The notes under the pieces: model-generated | Seen by the model: the letters and a program-made list of their open reading frames with translations, nothing else | Told to the model about the DNA's origin: nothing | Databases searched by the model: none | Shown: one piece after another, positions 32,387 through 41,467 of the stretch | Layout: each line of letters opens with the position of its first letter | Numbering within the stretch: position 1 is the first letter of the stretch | NCBI RefSeq assembly: GCF_004011695.2 | Contig: NC_082417.1 | Location: forward strand, 806,001 to 870,000 | DNA length: 64,000 nt | Direction of reading: 5' to 3' | Source of the DNA: Ascochyta rabiei | Lineage: Eukaryota > Ascomycota > Dothideomycetes > Pleosporales > Didymellaceae | Program-made: the position numbers and the translations under genes

Positions 32387-34228
32387 ACGTAATCAGCTAT
32401 TAAGTCGGCTAGGCAATTAAGCCGGCCACCTTTGCTAAGATTACACCTCATTCCACCTCTCATCTAATGTCTCAACAACCTGATCTTGGATTACTTCCTC
32501 GTGAGGATAGGATAATCCTTGCTATTCAAGCTATAAAATCCGACGCGTTAATAAGCTAACGGCGCGCTGCTGCTATCTATAATGTTCCTTAATCAACCCT
32601 CCAAGACTAACGCGCCAAAACCACCTTACAACACGATTCCTACTACAGCAGATTAAGGCTTACTAAGCCTAAAGAGGAGGTGGTTATATAATATATAAGG
32701 AAGCTTAACATGTAAGGCTTTGCCCCTACGCTAAGCTACGTACATAAAATAGCTAATTAACTGCTAGCTGCCTATAGTGGTAGTAAGGTTAGAGAAAAAT
32801 AGGCTAGGCACCTTGTAAACTAGAAGCCTAAGATTAAGTCTTAGGTAACTAGACAGCGCGATTACCAGAGAGTCTTGTGCAGTAATCTAGCTATTATTAG
32901 CCCCTGGTTTAACCTTATGCGTAACGTCAAAGCCAAATATAGCATCTAGGACCAAGATACCTACAACTTTAACAAGACTGGCTTCTAGATAGGTGTTGGA
33001 GGGTCTGTTAAGGTGGTGACAGCGTCTAAGAGGCGTCTTAAGCCACTTGGAGTCCAGCCTAGCGACCGTAAGTGGGCGACGTTAATTGCCGCGATCAACG
33101 CTATAGGGTGGGTTATCCCACCCTTCTTTATCTTTAAAGTAAAGAACTATAACTAGGCCTAGTATTATAACCTAAAGGATTAGCGTATTAGTGTTAGCAA
33201 GAATGGCTAGATAACAAATAAACTAGGCCTAGAGTAGCTAAAGCACTTTATCCAGAATATAACAGCCTAGACAGTAGGTAGCTACTAGCTGCTGATTATT
33301 AATGGCTATAAGAGCTATAAGTTGCTTGCCTTCTAGGATCTGTATAAGGAGAACAAAATTATTACTCTCTATATGCCTCCTTACACCTCCTATATCCTAC
33401 AGCCACTTAATATAGGCTGTTTTGCCCTATTAAAACAAGTATATAAGACAGAAATTAATATTTTAGTAAACAGCCACATTACTTACATTAACAAGAAAGC
33501 ATTCTTAGCTGCCTTTAATTAGGTGTTTAATAAGGCGTTTTTATCTAATAATATCTAATCAAGCTTCTATGCAACAGGCTTGGTTCCAGACAACCCAGAG
33601 GTGGTGCTATTAAAGCTTGAAGTGAAGCCTCGTACGCCAACACCACCTTTACTAGGGCCTACTACCTAGCAACCTAGAACACCAAGCAACGCTGCTGAAA
33701 TATTAGCTCAATTAACGCTGATATCTGACCGGATTAGGCAGCACCACAGTTTATCTCCAGCTTTAATTATTAAGATGGTGCAGCAGTTCAAATAGGGAGC
33801 TAATATAATAGTGCATTCCTAGGTGCTTATGGCGGCTAAGATAGTTAAGCTTTAAGCAGTAAATAAAGCTGCTTCTGAGCGTAAAGTATGTAAAAGGAAG
33901 CGGATCTAGTATAGAGGAACCCTATCACAGCAAGAGGCAGAGGAAATAATAGCTGCATAAGAGGTGGTGGTGCAGGCAGAGGCAGAGAGGCGTAAGGAGA
34001 GGGTGCGAACAGGTGGTAGTAGATAGGGTTCTCGACGCTGTAGGATGTGTGGTTAGGCTAAGCACAATAAGCGCACATGTAAGCAAGATACTGTAGACAG
34101 AGTAGATTAATTTAACGTACTGTAAGCTACAGCACAACGTTGTAGTGTTGAGTTATCTGCGTGTTAAGGTGGGTGGCTGCATAAGGTGGCCGGCTTAATT
34201 GCCTAGCCGACTTAATGGCTGATTACGT
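32387..34228 (+). mobile_element. Pogo/Fot-like transposon 3, right-arm copy of pogo-2
   Basis: 1842 bp with the same TIRs and insertion point as pogo-2. It differs from it by a handful of substitutions, mostly transitions in both directions (for example at 33124 against 9305, and 32746 against 9683), plus two nearby changes around 33715. So both copies have gained mutations since the duplication. Confidence 0.86.
32467..34154 (+). pseudogene. Pogo-3 DDE transposase
   Basis: The start is at ATG 32467 (MSQQPDLGLLPRED). Helix-turn-helix AIKSDALISQRRAAAIYNVP-like, then the DDE core with DTYNFNKTGF (about 32950) and INAIGWVIPPFFIF (33090-33140). A block NGWITNKLGLE-like near 33205 and LQPLNIGCFALLK near 33400 follow, and the C-terminal Cys/His motif (RRCRMC, HNKRTC) lies at about 34036-34085. 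It is the best copy in the window to recover the family, though TAG stops remain at several places. Length of about 560 residues fits the family. Confidence 0.8.
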
Positions 34229-34483
34229 TATACTTTAATAATAGTAGTAGTAATATAGACTAATTAGTGTTAGAGATCCTCTAATTACACTAATTACTAA
34301 TTACACTAATTACTAATTATACTAATTATGCTAAGCCTAATTATAATACGTAATCCTTAGCCTCTTTGCTAAGTGTTAACGCTGTTATGTTTGCTTACGC
34401 TAAACCTAATAACTTATTGTACTTACTGTGCCCTATACACTGTAATTAGCTTACATCCTTTCTATATTCTGTAGATCGTAACA

Positions 34484-35722
34484 ATAGATAAGCATATTAT
34501 ACTATGCTTATTAATAAGCAGTTACGTAATAACCCTTTTTTATTCTATCCTTCTCTACTGTTTGTTTCTTTAGGGCGGAGTTAGGGGTCTTAGTTAGCTA
34601 GTATTTATGTTTGTGCTGTGCCCTAGCATAGGATTATAATACTATCCCCCTTCTTCTTTAGTTTGTCCTTAAACTATATAATTATTTATTAGAGTTATAT
34701 ATAATCTATAATCTCTATATCTAGTAACCTATAAGTTAAGATATCCTTATACGCCTACAACATCTATCTTATATTAGAAATCTATTAAGGTAATACACCT
34801 ACTAAAGTCCCCTATAATTATTATTTCTTTATTAGCTACTAGTACTATATTATACTAGGTAGTCTAAAAGTTCTAAAGTGTGCTAAGTGTATAAAGGCTA
34901 GTAAGCTATATATAAACATGTCTTAGGCGTTGTTAGATAAGACTTATAAGGAGTATAAGAAAAAGGTAGAAGTAAATAAGTTACTCCTTACAACTATAAT
35001 TGCGTAATTATTGCATAATAAGAAAATTCTAAAATAGGTAAATAAACGCGTATAGTAAAAGGCGCTGTGTTTAGCAAGTAGGATAGTTAAGGCTAGCAAG
35101 TTAGACCTAGCTAAGGATGTTAATCCTAACTATCCTGTAGCGTCTATTAGCATATGTGCCTTACTAGCTACCTAGGGTGCTTTTAGTTTAATTAAAGAGT
35201 CTGTAGTAAATTATAGTACTTACGTACTAATTAGTAGCAGCTTATAAGGTGCGCAGGTGGTTTCTATGTGTTTTCTAAGTCTAGGTATTCTAACTTTTTA
35301 ACTAGATACCTTTAGTAGTTGCTATTTCCCTTATATATTACTATTTTTTTAACTTCCTATTTATCTTTGCTATTAGCTTAGTAATAGAAGTTCTCTTAGA
35401 TAGGAATTCTAGGGTTAGCTAGTTCTAATAGTAATATGTAGAACACTAGATAGATCTTTACATCCTCTAGTAGATTAAGTCTATAGTTAACTGGGCTTAT
35501 CTGCTTAGAAATAAAAAAGGGTCTAACTTTAACGTAGTCTAGTGTTTTTGTTAGTCTTAATGTGCAAAGGTTTTTTATAAGAAGATAGACTTTATCCCCC
35601 TCTTTTAGCTAAGGTGCTATTTTTCTTTTCTCGTTAATATATAAGATTGCTTGTTCTTAAGCTTTACTAATATTTTATAGTGCTTTTTTATATACTTCCT
35701 TTAGTCTTACTACTAAGGATAT
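34484..35722 (-). mobile_element. 3' end of a gypsy B copy (right arm)
   Basis: From right to left: the chromodomain and integrase end (35192-35722, minus), an antisense accessory ORF, a spacer, the purine tract (about 34643-34659) and the first 158 bp of LTR B (34484-34641). It is cut by gypsy A at 34484 and by gypsy C at 35723. The stretch 35192-35722 is not duplicated at the left arm because of the deletion there. Confidence 0.75.
34918..35247 (+). pseudogene. Antisense accessory ORF of gypsy B
   Basis: A 110-codon frame from ATG (34918) to TAA (35245-35247), nearly the same length and exactly the same place as the gypsy A version. It is Lys-rich (LLDKTYKEYKKKVEVNKLLL) with a likely helical first half. 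The shared word GAF near residue 89 lines up with GAFKGYPLE of the A version. Internal stops are TAG/TAA. The two versions share little sequence otherwise, so the frame was kept while the protein diverged. Confidence 0.5.
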
Positions 35723-36004
35723 TGTAGGTGAGAATATTGCTCGATGCAGGAAGGTTGATGTGTTCGATAGTAAGCCCTAATGGCTCGCTGAGATTATCTA
35801 ATATACCCTCCCAACAATCACGTGCCTCTAATCCCTAATGGCCCCTTAAACCCTTGCCAGTTAACATGCCTAATAATCACGTGCATCTAAACCCTAATGT
35901 CTTACTAAGCCCTTACTAGTTAGCCTTGTACTTTTACTCTACTACACATCTCCCCTACCCTAAGAGCTTAGGCCCCTTAAGCTTACGCCTGCCTCCACCT
36001 GTTA
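35723..36004 (-). repeat. 3' LTR of gypsy C, with CACGTG-containing 59-bp repeats
   Basis: On the minus strand it starts TAACAGGTGG (TG to TA) after the purine tract and ends CACCTACA at 35723, 282 bp. It is less RIP-altered than its surroundings. Two direct repeats 59 bp apart (35816 and 35875) each hold AATCACGTGC and CCCTAATG. CACGTG is a typical bHLH binding core, so these could be regulatory sites of the LTR promoter. The plus-strand 60-codon frame over 35926-36108 overlaps the LTR border and is not called. Confidence 0.6.
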
Positions 36005-36960
36005 TTCTCCCCCCCTTTTTTTTAATCCTACTATCTGCCCTAGGAGGAGACCTATTAATGTTTACCTTTAAGCCTCATTACTTTAAACAACATCCTAGTA
36101 TTACCTAGCAATTTATAGGGCTATTGCTTAATAGTTTACGTTTACCTAAATGCGTTTAGTCTAGTATTTAGGTATCTAAGCCTATTACAACTAATTCCTA
36201 AAGCCCTATTAGTTTAGGACTTTAAGAAAGAAGTATATACAGGACCTAATCTGTTTACTATAACAGCTAAGGTAAGTCTAGGTGTTAGTTATTTGTTTGT
36301 CTAGTAAATCCTCTGCTTATGAGTTTGTTCGCCTACGTTGTTAGAGGAGGGCAACCTAATAGCCTATTAGTAGCTGTTTAAGAACCTATAACCCTCTAGC
36401 CCTAGGCCTACTAATTAGTAGGTTGTTTAGACTAACCTAACAACCTACCGCCTTTTACTAGGTAATATCGCTCTTACTAACATAATAGCAAACAACTTTT
36501 ACTAGCTTTAGGTTCCTTTAGGATAATATATCTAATTCTAACAGCTATAGGGGAGGTAGCAGCCAGGATCTATATTAGCAGCCCTAGGTCTGCTCCTTCT
36601 CTTCCTTACTATCTTCAGCTTCTACTTAGCTAAACCTCTTAACTTCCTACTTCTTTAACCTTTAACAACCTTTTAGGCTTTTAGACCCTTATTTTAACCT
36701 CCTCTTTTATTATATCCACCTTGTCTTTTAGATTGCTAGTTAAGCGTAGCAGTAGCAGCCGTAAGAAGCTCCTACCTAGAGGTTAAGGCCGTAGAGATTC
36801 TAGTATTAGTCTAACTAAAGCTTATTGTCTTTCTCTATAGGAACAAGCTTAGCTTATTTATAAGACTCTTATTCCTTCTCTTATTAACCCTTATAGGTTA
36901 TTAATGGTTCTTTCTAGTTCTTGCTTTCCTAAATGATAGTATAGACAGCACCTTAGCGCA
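36005..36960 (-). other. 3' region of gypsy C with a charged helical relic
   Basis: Between the 3' LTR and the 36966 frame. The minus strand has a short charged helical frame (LKDKVDIIKEEVKIRV, about 36660-36740) that is also present in the fragment at 24799-25734. No complete gene is visible. 36068-37010 is an inverted homologue of that fragment. Confidence 0.45.
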
Positions 36961-36965
36961 CAACG

Positions 36966-37407
36966 TTGCAGAAGCTCTTACAACAGCACTTATTAGTAGA
37001 GCTAATCTTCCTCCTTTCCTCTATAATATTGCTGCTGCCTATGCACATATCTGCTAGTTTAACGCTCTATCTTCTAGGGAGAATTAATATATTAATTCTT
37101 ACGCTATATACTAGAACTAGGCACTCTACCTCTTTTATTACCTCTATTGTTCTTTACGCGCCTAAGTCCCTAGCAATCCTACGTCTCTAGTTACTCTTAG
37201 CGCCTAACAGCAGTACTATTAAGCTGCTATTAATAATAGTTGCTATCCCCTGTATACTATTAGTGCCTATAGTCCTCTTATTTAAGGGTTCTTACTTACT
37301 ATAACTAATGCTGCTGTTTAATACTCTACTTGTAATAACCCTAATTATCCTAATATTTACTATAATTATTATTAGAAGAGGTCTGCGCTATATGCTTAGG
37401 CTTACCT
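36966..37407 (+). pseudogene. Multi-membrane-span accessory ORF in gypsy C, antisense
   Basis: One frame from ATG at 36966 to about 37407 with only two internal stops (37188-37190 and one near 37306). It is strongly hydrophobic: LIFLLSSIILLLPM, LLLIIVAIPCILLVPIVLLF and LLVITLIILIFTIIII look like three or four membrane spans. It is antisense to gypsy C. AT-rich decay can create hydrophobic frames, so this may be fortuitous. Confidence 0.3.
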
Positions 37408-37552
37408 AATAGTAATCTTAACCTGCTAGGCTCTTACACTAAGTACTTTACTAACAGCTATAAGAACTATTCTTTTAGTAAGTCCTAATATCCTATTAAG
37501 CCTTATTTCTGCTAACTTCTTCTTAGCTGTTGCTTGTTGTGCTGCTTCGATA

Positions 37553-38480
37553 ATGACTAGTCCTACTAAGGCTAACTATTATAAGGCAGGCTGCGCTAAA
37601 GCTTACTTCTACTTAGACACTAATAACTCCTTCACTAGTTACAGCTACTTTACTAATAATTATTTTAGCGCTAGTTAGAAGAACGCTTAGAAAACCTTAG
37701 AGGAAGAGGTAGCAAGCCTTAGCTACAAGATCTCTACTGCTTAGGACATTTCTTACTTAGTTTGCTCTAAGAGGTTATTAGGTACTTCTTCTTGTGCTTC
37801 CCTTTATAATTAACTCTAGGATGTTACTACTGCTGCTAAAGCAGTTTATAGGGCTAGGAAATCTGCTTCTCCTTTACAGGCTTTAGGTTCTTAGATTGCT
37901 CCCCTAAGTAATAATAAACAGGCTATTAGCTCTCTAGCTTCTTGTGCTAGTTGCTAAATAGATGCTAATGCTGTATTAGAGCCTAATAACATAGACTTAG
38001 ATAAGCCTCTTTATACCCCTAGCAGTTCTTCTCTAGTTACTAATAGTAGGTTTGGGCAGTTTATGCGCTTAGCTAGCTTCTCTCCTATAACTTATACTAC
38101 TTCTGCTTACAGTCCTATATCTATCTCTTCTAGGGGGTCTTCTAGCGTTTTTAAGGATGCTGTAGAGAGTTTTAGCAGCCCTTATTATTCTCTGCCTAGT
38201 TCTCCGCTACGCCCTAATAGGCCTCTGTATTATTGCTGTTAGTCTTCTTCTATCAGCCAGGTTCTTAAGGGCAATTTAGCTTATTAGCCTGCTGCTTAGT
38301 CTTCTTACATCCCTCTAGCTAAAGGTTGTAATAATTATTCCTAGCTCCCTTCTAAACATTATTACTATAGCCCTAGTAATGCTCCCTAAAAGTCTAGTTG
38401 TAGCGGCTGTAGCAGTTCTTCTATTGCTGTTTAATTTGTTCCTTTTACTAGTGCTATCCTTAGTTCTGTTAGTATTAAAA
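37553..38480 (+). pseudogene. Ser-rich accessory ORF in gypsy C, antisense
   Basis: About 300 codons from ATG at 37553 (MTSPTKANYYKAGCAKAYFY) in one frame with about a dozen TAG/TAA stops, all at possible Gln/Trp positions. After an acidic helical part (TLEEEVASLSYKIST) and RLLGTSSCASLYNQL-like sequence comes a long Ser/Pro/Tyr-rich region (SPISISSRGSSSVF, SLPSSPLRPNRPLYY). I do not recognise it. It lies between integrase and 3' LTR, antisense to pol. The minus strand is also fairly open here, so orientation is not certain. Confidence 0.4.
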
Positions 38481-38549
38481 TCTAAAAATATCTTAGTTTT
38501 TATTTCCTTATTGTAACTCCTTCCCCTACTAGAATCTTTAGCTAACCCT

Positions 38550-40941
38550 TAGCTAAAATCTATTACTTAGCTGTTATTACTATTATCCTATACTTTATAC
38601 TCTGCTCTTTACTTATCTATTATTGTTTATAGCAAGTAGACCCTAACTAACTACTGTTTTAGTAGTCTATTAGGTTCTGTTTCTAAGTCCTTAGCCAGCA
38701 CTGTCCTTTAGTCTATTATTTCTTGTTAATAGAATTTAGTTAACCTATTCTTTACGTATATTCCTTTTAGCGCTACTCTATTAAGCTCCTCTAGTATGTA
38801 TGTCCCTTTGTCTGTTTTCCTTATAATTTAGAATAGACCTTTCCACTTTAGTGCAAGTTTATTTAGTTAGCTTATATTAATATTGCAGACTATGTCTTAG
38901 AGCAATACTACGTCCCGATAGTCTATTAGGATTAGCCTAAGCATTGCCTAATTATTAAAATATTCTTTATTTAGTTCTCTTAGTTAAACAACATAATCTA
39001 CTACCCCTCTAAGCTACTTGTCCCTGTGCTTAAATTGTTTTGCTCTAAGTGCTAGTAGCTCTGCTGTAGTCTAGATTGTAGACTATAGTAGGGTCTGCTA
39101 GGTTAGTATCTACAATTTAACTAGTAGGATATATTCTCTCCTGCACACTAAGTATATTAGCGTCTCCTCTATTAACCTTTTTACTATAACTTAGTCTGCC
39201 TATAACACTAGGTGTAGGTTTAAGGTCTAGTTAATAGTTATTTTTCTTAACACGCTAATAATATCTTTATGTCCTTACTTAATAAGTACTTAGGCCTAGG
39301 AGTAGAAGGCACTTGCTGTTACCTAGTTAATCCTATAAAGCTTTGTCAGCGCTTTAACTAGTGCTTAGTTTTTAGGCCTACTGTCTATTAATATCCTTAG
39401 GGGAAGACCCTATCTTGCAAAGATATCCTGTTCTTGGAATTAAACTACGCTTGCTAAGTTATTCTTAACTAGTGCCTAGGCTTCTACGTATCTAGACATG
39501 TAATCCTAAGACACTACTAGGTATTTATAGTTTCCTCTTCTAATGGGCATATATATAACGTTAATTGTAATCTATTTCTATAGACTATTAGGGCTAACTA
39601 TAGGGTGCAGTTCTTTGTTAAACTACTAGGCAGAGTAGAATTAACATTCTTTAGAGGTCTTAACGTATTATTTAATCTAATTAAACATCTTTAGCTAGAA
39701 GTATTAGTACTACATCTTCTGCTATGTTCCTTCTCTTTCTTAATGCCAAGATTTGTTATATAGGGTGCAGATAATCTCCTCCTACTAGTTAGGATTGTTA
39801 ATAACTTGTCTTAATAGTTTATTAGGTGCTGCTTTTGCCTAGAGGACGTTGTTAATAACAGCAAATCTTAAGGCCTTCTTTCTTAGCTTGCGTAGGTCTA
39901 ATTAGGAAAGACTATTAGGGTTCTTTATTATAAGTAGCTATTATGTAATATTGTAGAAGTATTCTGTATAAAGAGACTCTGATACTATAAGGTTAATTAA
40001 GTTTACGTAGTATGCGTGCTGTAGATCCTAATAGCTTATTATATTATTTAATATTGTTATAGATCTAAGATGCTTATTAATAAAGTCCTTAACATCTTCC
40101 TTAGGCTGGCTTAGGGCTTTCTATCCTTTTCTTTCTAGTTATCTAGAGAGTGCGTCTGCTACTATGTTCTTCTTTCCTGCAACATGTTAAACCTTAAATT
40201 CCCAAATGTTAAGTAAGGCTAACTATTAGGTAATTAGGGCTCCTAGAAGGTCTATAGCACTTTAGTTAAGCTAATCTACTAAGATAAAGGTGTTTGTTTT
40301 AATAATAAAGTAGATACTATATATCTATAGCTAGAATTTCTTAAGAGCTAGTAATAATGCTTTGCACTTATATTTGCCTAAGTCCTAGCCTTATTCTGTA
40401 GTAGACTAGACTCCTAATTTATAACGCTCTAGGTGCTAATAGCCTATTAGGTCTTCCTGTTAGACAACTACTCCCTAACGTTTCTTGCTGCTGTCTACTA
40501 ATATAATTACTAGCTGTAGAGGTTCTGTATAGTTAACAGTTACTAAAGTAGAAGTAGTTATAAGACACGCTTTAAGTTTCTCTATTACCTAGCTTACCTT
40601 AATAGTCTATTAGAACTTAGCATCTTTCTAGAGTAAGTTAAACAGAGGTGCTGTAATAGGGCTAAAATTAGGAATCTAGATGTAGTAGTATACATAAAGT
40701 CTAAGAAATATTTAGATATCCTTTAGGGTTGTATAGGGGGGCTAGTTAATAATCTTTTGTACCTTTTTTATTGCTAGGTGCCTGCCTCTTTTGTCTATAA
40801 CGTACCCTACTACTCCTATACTGTTATAGCACTAATTACTCTTTAGGGCTAAGGTAGTAGCTCCTACTATCTTAAGGTTTTAGAGCATCTAGTTAATGTT
40901 TATTATATGCGCCTTAATAAACCTTTAGATCCTCTGTTTAA
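38550..40941 (-). pseudogene. pol: Gypsy C pol: RT end, RNase H and integrase
   Basis: Minus strand. From 40941 down: RT connection (GVVGYVIDKRGRHLAIKKV), then RNase H (YFIIKTNTFILVD) with the typical HVAGKKNIVADALSR (about 40150-40195). The integrase zinc-binding part is around 39750-39850; the core GNYKYLVVSQDYMSRYVEAQ and FARYGLPLRILID lie about 39380-39530, with an IKQGHKDII-like word (family IERGHK) near 39260. The C-terminal domain (about 38700-38830) reads LNKLALKWKGLF. This type of integrase end without a chromodomain is typical of one group of fungal gypsy elements. Confidence 0.8.
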
Positions 40942-40946
40942 GTAAC

Positions 40947-41199
40947 TGTCGCGCAGCCGAGCCTGTAGATAACCAATAGGGTGCTCCCCTATCCAATCAA
41001 GCTTGCGGATTATTGTTGAGTGGCTCCTTTCTCCACAATTAACCACTAAGCTCCTAAGGGTCGCCTACAAAGCTTAAGTGAGTAAGATTACGTAATAACC
41101 AAATTTCCTTTATACTTGAGTAACACGTTACACATTAAATATATAGACACTAATTAAATTAATTAATTACCTAAGTATAGTCCTCTAAGCTCTATTACA
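40947..41199 (+). repeat. 5' LTR of copia K
   Basis: 253 bp, starting TGTCGCGCAGCCGAG and ending CTCTATTACA. Same length as the 3' LTR, transitions only. Confidence 0.9.
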
Positions 41200-41467
41200 T
41201 TTATAAGCCTAGCTTCCTAAGTACAGTAGATCTCCCTGCGCACTCAGCAACAAGCTTATTAGACATTGCTTAACCGCTCTAATTTTACCTAATTATCTTT
41301 TTTATTGTAACTCCACAACTGCTACTATAGGCGAGCTAGTCAACTATAATACTTAAGCTCTCTTAGGTATCCTAACAGGACCCTATTAACTTAAATCAAG
41401 GTCTAATTAGCCTAATTGGTTTATTTAACTTACGTGGCACGCTAAGCTTTGTAATATATAGGATTTA

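Larger units (their letters stand above)
25735..34483 (-). mobile_element. Ty3/gypsy retrotransposon A, inverted right-arm copy
   Basis: Same family and order as the left copy but on the minus strand: 5' LTR 32156-34483 with pogo inside, body, 3' LTR 25735-26281. The flanks do not match: on the 5' side the five bases are tctat (as in the left copy) but on the 3' side gcctc. The two ends therefore did not come from one insertion event. Confidence 0.85.
32156..34483 (-). repeat. 5' LTR of the right gypsy A copy, with pogo-3 inside
   Basis: Mirror of 7946-10273. It is identical in LTR sequence to the left copy wherever I compared the two, including the pogo insertion point. Confidence 0.85.
25964..35192. 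repeat. Right arm of the 9-kb inverted duplication
   Basis: Reverse complement of 7237-16402; see the left arm. The outer border at 35192 coincides with the deletion junction of the left copy, and the right copy simply runs on into the gypsy B chromodomain region. Confidence 0.9.

Noticed and set aside
8292..34137. Duplicated identical small genes (70 codons at 8292 and 33925; 68 codons at 13254 and 28969)
   Set aside because: They are open frames antisense to the pogo transposase and to the gypsy RT, copied by the inverted duplication. No sign of an own coding role.
35926..36108. 60-codon plus ORF
   Set aside because: Spans the LTR/purine-tract border of gypsy C and has no conserved feature.
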